Positions 53,277-61,707 of a DNA stretch of 64,000 bases are shown one piece after another. The notes below the pieces were generated by a model. That model was not told the origin of the DNA. It made no database searches and saw only the letters and a program-made list of their open reading frames with translations. Source of the stretch: Geopsychrobacter electrodiphilus DSM 16401. Lineage in GTDB: Bacteria > Desulfobacterota > Desulfuromonadia > Desulfuromonadales > Geopsychrobacteraceae. Made by a program: the position numbers and the translations under genes. Location: contig NZ_ARWE01000001.1 of assembly GCF_000384395.1 (NCBI RefSeq), positions 558,001 through 622,000 of the forward strand, in the 5' to 3' direction. Within the stretch, counting starts at the first letter, position 1, and each line of letters starts with the position of its first letter.

Positions 53277-53792
53277 ATGAAAAAACGAGCAACCTGGCTG
53301 ATGTCATTGGTTGTTTTATTGGTCCTTATGCCTTCTGGCGCTGATGCAGGATGCACGGTTGAACTCAGGGCAAGGTGGACAGGAATCCCTCCTGGATCCC
53401 GGGGGGTGATTGTGCTCAAAGGCTTTAAACAAAAAGCTCAGGTAAGAACCAAGGGCGGCACCTGGTCGCCCTTGCTTGGGGCTGGGCGACCGGCTCAGCG
53501 ACAGGTAACTTTCTACCCTAATGGGAGTTTTAAGGATTCACATGTTTGGGGGAATAGTGGTGGCTGGAGCGTTATAAATTCTGGATCAGGAATTTGGAGG
53601 TTCACGAAAAATTTGCGCATGGGCTGTAAGCATGAACGCCAGTATCGGTTCTTGGCGGAAACATACGGCCATACGGGCGGTGCACTAGGTGGGTGGATGA
53701 TTAACTTTCCAGGGCAGAGCAAATTTGCTCCCAAAAATACGACAGTGATTGATTTCGGGGATCTGGGTCGGTTCAGCTGGACCTATAAATAG
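53277..53792 (+). CDS. Exported protein of unknown function
   Basis: 171 residues, perfect AAGGAGG site, signal peptide (LMSLVVLLVLMPSGADA). The mature part is basic, rich in G, W and R (VELRARWTGIPPGSRGVIVLKGFK, GTWSPLLGAGRPA, RMGCKHERQYRFLAETYGH). Only two cysteines remain, possibly one disulfide. No family recognised. Confidence 0.72.
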   Translation: MKKRATWLMSLVVLLVLMPSGADAGCTVELRARWTGIPPGSRGVIVLKGFKQKAQVRTKGGTWSPLLGAGRPAQRQVTFYPNGSFKDSHVWGNSGGWSVINSGSGIWRFTKNLRMGCKHERQYRFLAETYGHTGGALGGWMINFPGQSKFAPKNTTVIDFGDLGRFSWTYK

Positions 53793-54008
53793 TCTTCAGC
53801 GGGATCGGCACAAAGTATTGGTAAAGGAAGTCATCATGGCTGCCGGCGACCCTTGGCGGACCTGGCAAGGTATATTTGCAAAGCCTGCCCTCGCGCCTTG
53901 CTCACCGGATTGTCGCGTCATCAGGCGGAAGCAGTGACAAAGGCGAAGAAAGAGGGAGTGGTCTTGTCGGCCGATTTTTGGGTGGTGACTGAAAAAGGGG
54001 GAGATAAC
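53793..54008. other. Leader of the OmpA-domain gene; possible gene remnant
   Basis: A frame here reads ICKACPRALLTGLSRHQAEA and KKEGVVLSADFWVV in phase with the OmpA gene but has no signal peptide or clear start. It may be a leftover domain or a 5' leader. No function assigned. Confidence 0.35.
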
Positions 54009-54929
54009 ATGTCTGATCGAAAGGCTTCGACTTCAGTATTAGCTTTGATCTTGGCTATGGTTTTATCGGTTTTGCTTGTGACCTTTTCGGTCGCCGCAGA
54101 GGGCGAGGATCACCCGTTGATGAAGCGCTATCCGGGTTCGGAAATCAGTAAGTCATTTATAAAGGACTTCGATGAAGTTGTGATGCCTACGGGCAAGTCG
54201 GAGCGTAAGGGGTTTGCCGATAGCATTACCGTCAAAGGGAAGGTCACCGGGATCGTTTATCAGAATCCCAAAAAGAGATCGACGCTTGAAATCTACCAGA
54301 ACTACGAGCAGGCCATGAAGGCAGCCGGGTTTGAGTTCCTGTTTACCTGCGCCGACAAAGAGTGCGGTAAGCCCGGCCCGGAAGATCCACTGCTTAATTA
54401 TCGCTGGGCCTGTTTTGAACAGCGTCATGCGACGGCAAAGCTTGCGCGCCCCGAAGGGGATATTTTCGTAAACCTGCATGTGTGCAAAGGCACCGACAAA
54501 ACCTTTCTGGGGATTGTCGAGTCAAAACCGATGGAAGAAGGATTGGTCAAAATTGACGCCGATGCCCTGGCCAATGAGATTGAGCGGACCGGTCACGCAT
54601 CTATTTACGGTATCTATTTCGATACCGATAAAGCGGATGTCAAACCGGAATCGGAGCAGGCATTGGGAGAGATCGCCCGGCTTCTCAAGGAGAGGCCGGA
54701 TCTTAAGTTGTTTGTAGTTGGTCACACCGACAGTGTTGGGAGCCTCGATTACAACAAGGACCTGTCGATTCGCCGGGCGCGCGCGGTGGTTGATGTTTTG
54801 GCCGGGACATACGGCATTTCAAAAAATCGACTGCGGGGAGAAGGGGTTGGGCCCCTGGCGCCGGTTATGGCAAACAACAGCGATGGAGGGCGGGCGAAAA
54901 ACAGGCGGGTGGAGTTGGTGAAGCAGTAA
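54009..54929 (+). CDS. Exported OmpA-family protein with N-terminal DUF4892-like domain
   Basis: 306 residues from the ATG at 54009 (AAAGGGGGAGATAAC upstream) with a signal peptide (LALILAMVLSVLLVTFSVAA). Residues 30-185 resemble DUF4892 (HPLMKRYPGSEISKSF, GKVTGIVYQNPKKRSTLEI). Residues about 195-306 are a complete OmpA peptidoglycan-binding domain (IYFDTDKADVKPESEQALGE, FVVGHTDSVGSLDYNKDLSIRRARAVV, NRRVELVKQ). It should link an outer-membrane or periplasmic complex to the cell wall. A deleted copy lies at 58244-58552. Confidence 0.9.
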   Translation: MSDRKASTSVLALILAMVLSVLLVTFSVAAEGEDHPLMKRYPGSEISKSFIKDFDEVVMPTGKSERKGFADSITVKGKVTGIVYQNPKKRSTLEIYQNYEQAMKAAGFEFLFTCADKECGKPGPEDPLLNYRWACFEQRHATAKLARPEGDIFVNLHVCKGTDKTFLGIVESKPMEEGLVKIDADALANEIERTGHASIYGIYFDTDKADVKPESEQALGEIARLLKERPDLKLFVVGHTDSVGSLDYNKDLSIRRARAVVDVLAGTYGISKNRLRGEGVGPLAPVMANNSDGGRAKNRRVELVKQ

Positions 54930-55272
54930 TCGTCGAAGGAGACGACAAGGATGAAAACTACAATTCAAAAAAGGACCGTTTGTTCGGACCGTAAACATAG
55001 GCACAGTCAAAGCTTTTGTTCACTGTCCGGAGAGAGGGCCGAATCAACCTCCCTGCCTCATGGGCTCTGCCCCTTTGCTGATGTCCAGAAGATGCAATTG
55101 CCAGATGGCACTTTCTGCGCTCCAAACCGAATACTAATTACTTGGGGCTTAGGCTGCTCAGAGAAAATCAGCTCTTTGCTTCCTAAACTTCTACATCTTA
55201 AAGGAAGAGTTAGTAGGCTGTGGTCGGCAGTGAAGTGGGTGGCCGCCTGAACATTTCACAAAGGAGGAAAAT
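54930..55272. other. Intergenic region, no supported gene
   Basis: A 99-codon frame at 54951 follows a GGAG site but has unnatural composition, no signal peptide and no known relatives, so it is not called. The region presumably carries the promoter of the Ig-like lipoprotein gene. Confidence 0.5.
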
Positions 55273-57666
55273 ATGAAGAGGACCAGCTTCCTGTGGCTAT
55301 TGGTGCTGTTACTGGGCACGACTCTGGGGGGGTGCGGTAGCGACTCTCCTTCTCCAGACCTGACGCCTCCGACTCTCGCTCAGAACCAACCCTCTAATCC
55401 CGCTGACGGTGCCACGAACGTTCCCTTAAACACTGTCATCACCCTTAGTTTTAACGAAACGATCGACTCGGCCTCGGTAACCGCCGGTACTTTTACACTA
55501 AGCTCCAATGGGACAAACGTTCCAGGTGCGGTCAGCGTAAGTGGCCCCACCGTTACGTTTCAGTCCGTCGCTGATTTGGGTCCCGACACGACCTACGTGG
55601 TGACTCTGGCTCCTGGTGTGACCGATATGGCGGGGAACGCCATGACCACAGGATACTCCTGGAACTTTATGACCTCTGCTGCTCCTGATCTTACTGCGCC
55701 GTCGGTCAGTCCGCCGCCTGCACCGGCAGATGGCGCCGTCGACGTTCCGATTAATACTTCCATCACGCTCACTTTCTCCGAACCGATTGCCTCCACCTCG
55801 GTGACCTCGAGTACCTTTGTCCTGAGTGCCGGTGGAACAGCGGTCCCCGGGACCCTCGCGGTGCAGGATGGGACCATCACCTTCCAGCCTCAGGCGGCCC
55901 TCGGCTACGACACCCTCTACACCGTGACCGCCCAGGCCGGGATCACCGATCTGGCTGATAACCCGCTCGGTGCGGCATACAGTTGGAGCTTCACCACCGC
56001 TGCCGCACCGGATACCACACCGCCGACGGTCAGTACTGTGACGCCACCTTCTCCTGCGGATGGGGCTGTGGACGTTCCGGTCAGCACTGCTGTTTCGATT
56101 ACTTTTTCTGAGGCGATGGCCGCTGCCTCATTCACCTCCGCCGATTTTCTCTTGAGTACGGGCGTGTCTAATGTCGCTGGTGTAATCAGCGTCAGCGGCG
56201 CGACCGCCACTTTTCAGCCGTCCGCCGATCTGACCGCCGGAACCACCTACACGGCCACGGTGAAAGGGTCCGTCACCGATCTTGCCGGAAATCCTCTGGG
56301 GAGCGATCATACCTGGGGGTTCACCACCGCAGCAGCGACAATCGGCCCGGCCTTGGACGCGCCGCTCATGCTCAATACCGCGGGGGTGACGACCTATTCC
56401 TATACGTACGAGGGTGGCCTGGTGCAGATAGACGATCAGGGCAATGCGATTGCCGTCTGGATACAGGCCGACCCCTATATCCATGAACTCTGGACCAGTC
56501 GTTACCAGGCACCGACCGCCACAACGGCCGGTGCCTGGAGTTCGCCGCAGATGTTAGCCTCTCCAGCGACCGGTGAGACCATCTACGAGCCTGCTCTGGC
56601 CATGAATGGGGCCGGTGAGGCGATTCTGGTCTGGCGGGTCTATGTCAGTGCGGCGAGTCAGAGCTATCTCTATTCACGTTATTTTGATCCAGTCAGCGGC
56701 TGGGGGGCGGTTGAACCCTTGAACTCCGCTGCTGGCGGCGGCCTGATGAGGGTGGTGTTGGATGATTCAGGGAATGCTACAGTTGCCTGGGAGCGGAGCA
56801 AACCAGTGCCCGGAAGACCTTCAAGCGGACGGGTGAAGACGGTGGGTGCAAATCGATATGACCCGGCCAGCGGCTGGGGCCCTGAAGTTCTCCTGGAGGA
56901 TCTCGTTTTCACCGATGCCGCTGACTTTTCCGACGTCAAGGTGCCAACCCTCGCCCTCGACTCTGCCGGTCATGTGACAGCAGTCTGGAAAATGTACGAT
57001 ACGACGAATTACAATGTTCACGCCGCGCGGTTCAACGGAGTGAGTTGGAGTTCGGTAGCGACGCTCCATACGACCTCCAATTACATTGTGCCCTTTATGG
57101 CAGCCGGTGCTGACGGTAGCGGCAACGTCACCGTCGCCTGGCGGCAAAACGGAACTGGATCAAACACCCTCGGGGTTGCCCAATTTGACGCCACAGGGAG
57201 CAGTTGGGGCACCCCGCTGCAGTTGGCTGATGCTGCAGGGTTGACGGCGAGCGACCTGGCGGTTGATGCCAGCGGCACTGCCATGGTCATTTGGCGCCAG
57301 GAGCCGGCCACCAACCAGGAAATCATGAGTCGTCTCTATACCCCTGGTAGCGGTTGGGCCTCAGCAGTCTCCGTAACCGGTGCTGATCTGCAGACCGCGC
57401 CGAGTAGCGAAAGCGTAACCCGCATCGCGGCCTCGGGCAGTGGAAACTTCTTTGCAGGCTGGAATGCCGGCGGGTCGGTCAGCCCGTCGGCGACATTCGC
57501 CAACCTGTACGATCCTCTTACCGGTTGGGGAACCCTGACGGTTATACATGACCAGAACGGCAGCGCCGCTGGCCTGCCGAAACTCTCAGCAAACCCGAGC
57601 GGCGAAGCGGTAATGACCTGGGGGCAGAGTAGCGATAAAGGAACTTGGGGCAGTCTCTACCATTAA
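55273..57666 (+). CDS. Lipoprotein with three Ig-like (Big_5) repeats and a beta-propeller-like C-terminus
   Basis: 797 residues, AAAGGAGG site. The lipobox LGGC (cysteine about 22) marks a lipoprotein. Three Big_5 repeats follow (about 30-130, 138-238, 246-352), each with NPADGA/PADGAVDVP, a Thr/Ser-rich core and TDMAGN/TDLADN/TDLAGN. The remaining 440 residues repeat the phrases DDQGNAIAVWIQA, MNGAGEAILVWRV, DDSGNATVAWERS, DSAGHVTAVWKM and DASGTAMVIWRQE about every 55-70 residues, like blades of a beta-propeller. Probably a surface-exposed adhesin or binding protein. Confidence 0.88.
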   Translation: MKRTSFLWLLVLLLGTTLGGCGSDSPSPDLTPPTLAQNQPSNPADGATNVPLNTVITLSFNETIDSASVTAGTFTLSSNGTNVPGAVSVSGPTVTFQSVADLGPDTTYVVTLAPGVTDMAGNAMTTGYSWNFMTSAAPDLTAPSVSPPPAPADGAVDVPINTSITLTFSEPIASTSVTSSTFVLSAGGTAVPGTLAVQDGTITFQPQAALGYDTLYTVTAQAGITDLADNPLGAAYSWSFTTAAAPDTTPPTVSTVTPPSPADGAVDVPVSTAVSITFSEAMAAASFTSADFLLSTGVSNVAGVISVSGATATFQPSADLTAGTTYTATVKGSVTDLAGNPLGSDHTWGFTTAAATIGPALDAPLMLNTAGVTTYSYTYEGGLVQIDDQGNAIAVWIQADPYIHELWTSRYQAPTATTAGAWSSPQMLASPATGETIYEPALAMNGAGEAILVWRVYVSAASQSYLYSRYFDPVSGWGAVEPLNSAAGGGLMRVVLDDSGNATVAWERSKPVPGRPSSGRVKTVGANRYDPASGWGPEVLLEDLVFTDAADFSDVKVPTLALDSAGHVTAVWKMYDTTNYNVHAARFNGVSWSSVATLHTTSNYIVPFMAAGADGSGNVTVAWRQNGTGSNTLGVAQFDATGSSWGTPLQLADAAGLTASDLAVDASGTAMVIWRQEPATNQEIMSRLYTPGSGWASAVSVTGADLQTAPSSESVTRIAASGSGNFFAGWNAGGSVSPSATFANLYDPLTGWGTLTVIHDQNGSAAGLPKLSANPSGEAVMTWGQSSDKGTWGSLYH

Positions 57667-57688
57667 AACGAATGTTGTACTGAAAAAA

Positions 57689-57720
57689 GCCAGGGCTACC
57701 AATCTATAGGTAGCCCTGGC
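57689..57720 (+). terminator. Intrinsic terminator of the Ig-like lipoprotein gene
   Basis: Perfect 12-bp arms GCCAGGGCTACC and GGTAGCCCTGGC around an 8-nt loop, with a T run 6 nt further on and an A run in front. Confidence 0.88.
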
Positions 57721-57819
57721 CTCCACTTTTTTCTGCGGCGGGAGTCCGATCAGGGACAACCTGCGTGGTCATAAATTGAACTTTTTTGCCTCAGCCGGGC
57801 GCATAGAAAATACAATCTT

Positions 57820-57960
57820 TCAAGCCCAGAACTGAGCCGACTTTCTGCTTGCGCGGCCCCCAGCCGGAAGTATACTGAACTTCCAGCACACATCGTCCTT
57901 AACCTGTAAGCAGCCCCAATCATTAAACGGTGGATTGGCGATGATGTAGTCAGCCTTGAG
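57820..57960 (-). pseudogene. Fragment of a type I restriction-modification methyltransferase gene (hsdM)
   Basis: The minus strand reads LKADYIIANPPFNDWG, then KDDVCWKFSILPAGGR. The NPPF motif and its surroundings are those of HsdM N6-adenine methyltransferases. The frame stops after 46 residues and no other hsd gene is near. A vestige of a lost restriction-modification locus. Confidence 0.75.
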
Positions 57961-57967
57961 TCCCCAT

Positions 57968-58144
57968 GTGGCAGACCTAATCGATTACAAAAACTACCGT
58001 GACGACATGTAGATCGTCGAAATTAAGCTTGATCCTGGTGAAGGTGTGCATCGAGGTGGGGCTATGATGTGCATGGCAGATTGCATCGAAATGGAGACTA
58101 ATGCCAGCGACGGTTTCGTGGGCCTACTGCTTGGTGACGATTAA
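57968..58144 (+). pseudogene. AIM24/TIGR00266-like N-terminal fragment with in-frame stop
   Basis: The frame reads ADLIDYKNYRDDM, stop (TAG), IVEIKLDPGEGV, GGAMMCMADCIEMETN and ends at 58144. This is the N-terminal quarter of an AIM24-like protein (DPGEGVRAEAGAMMYM in family members). With a stop codon and truncation it cannot be functional. Confidence 0.7.
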
Positions 58145-58243
58145 AAATGGAGGTGAGTATGCAGGCAAAAACAGCTTCCATCATGTAGGTTTGAGGGAGC
58201 TGGTTGTGATTGTTTTGTTGGTTTTGACTACTTCTTTGCCTAA

Positions 58244-58552
58244 GAAGGCAAGGATCACCCGCTGATAAAACGCTACCCGGGTTCGGAGATCAGTAAGTCA
58301 TTTCAGAAAGATTTCGATGAAGTCGTGATGCCGACCGGCAAATCCGGACGCAAAGGTTTCGCGGACAGCATATCCATCAAGGGCAAGGTGACCGGCTTTG
58401 CCTATCAGAATCCCAAGAAGCGTTCGACCCTCGAAATATATGCGAACAATGAGCAGGCATTGAAAGGCGTCTGTCCGCTTTTATCGGTTATGGCCAACTC
58501 GAGCGTTGGAGATCGCGCCAAAAAACTTTATGTGGAATTGATGAAACAATAA
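58244..58552 (+). pseudogene. Internally deleted copy of the OmpA-domain gene at 54009
   Basis: The frame reads EGKDHPLIKRYPGSEISKSF and continues like the parent up to NNEQALK. It then jumps to GVCPLLSVMANSSVGDRAKK and ends YVELMKQ, matching the last residues of the parent. About 150 internal residues, including most of the OmpA domain, are missing in frame. The signal peptide is also lost; a TAA stands directly before the first codon. Confidence 0.85.
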
Positions 58553-58719
58553 AAGTTTTTTTATCTGCAAACTACACCGATTCAGGTAGATTAAGTCTAA
58601 GGGATAAATTCTTGTTTTGGTTTTATAACCTGAATCTATGCAAAGGTATGTTGCTCGCGCCTCTGCGTAACGTAGATTCTAAGAGCGACAGCGCAAGAAA
58701 CTCTGGGAGCAGTCGCGCC

Positions 58720-58831
58720 ATTGGTTGACTGGTTTATCGCTCAAAACCGTAAATGTCGGATTGGTAAACTGATCGACGAGGTCGGGCTGGACGAGATCCG
58801 CCGGGTTATGCTGGGTGCAAATGTGCGCTGA
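58720..58831 (+). pseudogene. Copy of the 3' end of the siroheme-protein gene
   Basis: The reading VDWFIAQNRKCRIGKLIDEV, then GLDEIRRVM matches the C-terminus of the protein at 43255-43923 almost residue for residue, with mostly synonymous base changes. No upstream part of the gene is present. Confidence 0.88.
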
Positions 58832-58894
58832 AGTAATTTGTGATTGGCTTCCCCGATGAAACCTGCTGGATGAACTATAGAGGAGCGTGCGCAC

Positions 58895-59548
58895 ATGGCT
58901 TTAATCGGAATCTTCAAAAACAGTATCGGGATCGAAAAAGAGATCGACTCTTTTCTTGATCTGGCCAGTGAGTCAGGGCTGATTTATCTGCAGGGGATGA
59001 ATGCCTATCTGGCCGGGAATATCGAAGGTTTCTGCGAGCATCTGGCGCAGAATGTCAATACGGAAAAACAGGCTGATGTCCTGCGTCGCTCGATTGAAGA
59101 TCTGCTCTACCGGAAAACCCTGATTCCCGAATCACGTGGTGATGTTCTAAAGCTGATTGAACGGATGGATGCCCTGCTCGGGCAGTTCAAGGGGGTGATG
59201 TTCCGCATTGAGATCGAACGGCCGCGGATCGCCCCTGAGTTTCACGAAGATTTGAGAGCCATAAATGATTGTGCTGTACAGTGCGTTGAGGCCATGACCC
59301 TGTCATTGCGGGCCTATTTCAAGGATATCTCCCAGGTCGCCGATCACATGCATAAGGTTATTTTTTGGGAAACCGAATCGGATAAGGCTTCGACCCGGTT
59401 GCAGAAGGCGATCTTCGGTCATGAGCAGCTGGGGCTGGATGCGAAAATGCAACTGCGTGATCTGGTCAAACATATCGATAAAATTGCTGATCAGGGCGAA
59501 GACCTGGCCGACAGCCTGGCGATTTTCGTCATTAAACGTTCATTTTAG
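58895..59548 (+). CDS. DUF47 (PhoU-like) phosphate transport regulator
   Basis: 217 residues, all helical. The N-terminal FKNSIGIEKEIDSFLDLASESGL and the pattern DQGEDLADSLAIFVIKR at the end are typical of DUF47 proteins, which sit beside Pit phosphate carriers and are thought to regulate them. GAGGAGCG precedes the ATG. It ends 9 bp before the carrier gene, so the two form an operon. Confidence 0.92.
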   Translation: MALIGIFKNSIGIEKEIDSFLDLASESGLIYLQGMNAYLAGNIEGFCEHLAQNVNTEKQADVLRRSIEDLLYRKTLIPESRGDVLKLIERMDALLGQFKGVMFRIEIERPRIAPEFHEDLRAINDCAVQCVEAMTLSLRAYFKDISQVADHMHKVIFWETESDKASTRLQKAIFGHEQLGLDAKMQLRDLVKHIDKIADQGEDLADSLAIFVIKRSF

Positions 59549-59557
59549 GCATCTGGA

Positions 59558-60604
59558 ATGTTTCTGTTTTTTCTTTCAAGTGGCATGTTCCTCGGCTGGT
59601 CCTTAGGCGCCAACGATGCCGCAAATGTCTTCGGCACCGCCGTTGGCACACGCATGCTCAGGTTCCGCACGGCTGCTGCCCTTTGTTGTCTTTTTGTTAT
59701 GCTGGGCGCCGTGATCAGCGGCTCTGGGGCCAGCGCGACACTGGGCAAGCTGGGCGCGGTCAATGCTATTGCCGGCGCATTTGTGGTCGCTTTCGCTGCC
59801 GCTGTCAGTGTTTATCTGATGCTCAAGGCCAGAATCCCGGTCTCAACATCACAGTCTATTGTCGGGGCCATTGTTGGCTGGAACCTCTTTTCCGGATCAC
59901 AGACTGACAGCGCTACTCTGGCCACGATTGCCCTGACCTGGGTTGTCTGCCCTCTCATGGCGGGAATCGTCGCGGTTCTCTCCTATAAATTCCTGTCCTT
60001 TTTTATCCGGATATTCAAAGTCCAAATGTTTACCCTGGACAAGGTGACCCGGTTCGGTCTGGTGCTGGTTGGTGCCTTCGGCTCTTTCTCTTTGGGGGCC
60101 AACAATATCGCAAATGTCGTCGGCGTTTTCCTTCCGGTGTCTCCCTTCAAGGAGATTCTTTTGCCCGGCGGTCTGCATTTCTCTGCGGCGCAACAGCTTT
60201 TTTTCCTGGGCAGCGTGGCAATTTCTGTCGGGGTAGTTACCTATTCAAGACGGGTGATGGGAACCGTCGGCAGCGGGATTTTCAGACTCTCACCGCTCAT
60301 GGCTTTTGTTGCTGTCTGGGCTCATTCGGTCGTCCTCTTCCTGTTCGCCTCGCAACAATTGCAGCAATTTTTGATCAGTAAGGGGTTACCCTCTCTGCCG
60401 CTGGTGCCTGTTTCGAGTTCTCAGGCGATCGTTGGCGCCGTCGTCGGGATGGGGCTCCTTAAGGGGGGACATAATATCCAATGGAAAACTGTTGGGGGTA
60501 TTGTCCTTGGATGGGTTACCACCCCTCTGGTTGCCTGCCTGGTGAGCTTTATCTGTTTATTTGTTCTGCAAAATGTCTTTCAGCAGGTGGTTTACTTGCC
60601 CTGA
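59558..60604 (+). CDS. Inorganic phosphate transporter, PiT family
   Basis: 348 residues with about 10 hydrophobic segments. The two PiT signatures are clear: GANDAANVFGTAVGTRML near 22 and the inverted repeat counterpart GANNIANVVGVFLPVS near 180; VSTSQSIVGAIVG and VSSSQAIVGAVVG repeat likewise. It should import phosphate (as a metal complex) using the proton gradient. Partner of the upstream DUF47 protein. Confidence 0.95.
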   Translation: MFLFFLSSGMFLGWSLGANDAANVFGTAVGTRMLRFRTAAALCCLFVMLGAVISGSGASATLGKLGAVNAIAGAFVVAFAAAVSVYLMLKARIPVSTSQSIVGAIVGWNLFSGSQTDSATLATIALTWVVCPLMAGIVAVLSYKFLSFFIRIFKVQMFTLDKVTRFGLVLVGAFGSFSLGANNIANVVGVFLPVSPFKEILLPGGLHFSAAQQLFFLGSVAISVGVVTYSRRVMGTVGSGIFRLSPLMAFVAVWAHSVVLFLFASQQLQQFLISKGLPSLPLVPVSSSQAIVGAVVGMGLLKGGHNIQWKTVGGIVLGWVTTPLVACLVSFICLFVLQNVFQQVVYLP

Positions 60605-60659
60605 TCGGGTTGTCGTGAATAACAACAAATAGCGCAAAATCGACTGGCATGGAGTTTTT

Positions 60660-61547
60660 GTGGTTGAGTCTCACGGGAGATTATTCAGGTTGAACCAGCG
60701 GATCAGCGGATTATCACGCCCGGTTCAGTTCCTTCTGGCCATATTATTGTTGATGCTCTGCGTCCTGGCCGATTATTTCAGCGGCGCGGAGATCTCATTT
60801 TCAATCACCTGTCTTGCTCCAACCGCTTTCGCGGTCTGGTATGCCGGTGCTCTGCCGGGGGTTGTCACGGCGATCACTGCTGCGCTGCTGTGGTATGGCG
60901 TTGATTACATTTCTGGACCTGCCTACAGTCATCCGATGGTTCCGGTCTGGAATTCCCTGGTTCGGCTCGGATTTTTTTTCATCGTGACCGTCCTGTTATT
61001 GCAGATCAGAAACTTGTTGCGGCAGCTGCAGAGTCTGGCCGAGACTGATAGCCTGACGGACCTGGCGAACAGTCGAAAATTTTATGCCCGCCTTGAGCAG
61101 GAACGTGAACGCGCCCTGCGTTACCCCGGATTTTTTACGGTCGCCTACCTGGATCTGGATAACTTCAAGCAGATCAACGATTCCTGGGGCCATGATACCG
61201 GAGATCTGGTTTTACAAGCCTTTGCGCGCTGTCTCACCGAAAATCTGCGTAAAACTGACGTGGTCGCACGTTTGGGAGGGGATGAGTTTGCTCTCCTGCT
61301 GGCCGAAACAGACGAGGAGAAAGCGCGGGACACCCTGCAGAAACTGCACCTGAAGATCCTGGAGACCATGGCCGCGCAGGAATGGCCGGTCGGTTGCAGC
61401 GTCGGCGCAATCTCCTGTGCCAACGCTTCACAGTTCAGTTCAAGTGAACTGATTCATCGTGCAGATGAACTGATGTATGAGGTAAAAAGAGCTGGTAAAA
61501 ACGGGGTTGCGGTGATCACAATTCCTTGTCGGTCTTCTCTGGCTTGA
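60660..61547 (+). CDS. Membrane diguanylate cyclase (GGDEF)
   Basis: 295 residues from a GTG after GGAG. About four to five N-terminal hydrophobic segments (20-120) form a short membrane sensor. The GGDEF domain (about 130-290) has ARLGGDEFALLL with the catalytic GGDEF and, five residues before it, RKTD, the RxxD inhibition site. So it should make c-di-GMP with product feedback, unlike the GGDEF-PilZ protein at 1058. No partner is adjacent. Confidence 0.93.
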   Translation: MVESHGRLFRLNQRISGLSRPVQFLLAILLLMLCVLADYFSGAEISFSITCLAPTAFAVWYAGALPGVVTAITAALLWYGVDYISGPAYSHPMVPVWNSLVRLGFFFIVTVLLLQIRNLLRQLQSLAETDSLTDLANSRKFYARLEQERERALRYPGFFTVAYLDLDNFKQINDSWGHDTGDLVLQAFARCLTENLRKTDVVARLGGDEFALLLAETDEEKARDTLQKLHLKILETMAAQEWPVGCSVGAISCANASQFSSSELIHRADELMYEVKRAGKNGVAVITIPCRSSLA

Positions 61548-61609
61548 AACGTTGTTGTGAGCAGGTTTGAATAAATACCTTTTTGCTCTCTCTTCTCTCC
61601 CCTTTGCTC

Positions 61610-61698
61610 TCAATGAGCGGCGATAAACAGATCCAGTTCTGCGTGCCAGGCATCAGGTTCAAAGGTGCCGGGATGCGTTTCTTCGGCCTGCGTCTTGA
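61610..61698 (-). pseudogene. Possible C-terminal gene fragment after hutH
   Basis: The minus strand reads ETHPGTFEPDAWHAELDLFI and ends AAH at a TGA, with codon use like real genes but no start. It may be the tail of a deleted gene of the hut region. Low certainty. Confidence 0.35.
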
Positions 61699-61707
61699 CA
61701 GTTCAAT

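Noticed and set aside
54951-55250. 99-codon frame with a plausible ribosome site
   Set aside because: The composition is unlike neighbouring genes, with no signal peptide or known motif; left as non-coding.
54930-55272. c-di-GMP (GEMM) riboswitch, common in this bacterial group
   Set aside because: The conserved GEMM sequences and the tetraloop-receptor arrangement were not found here or in other leaders.
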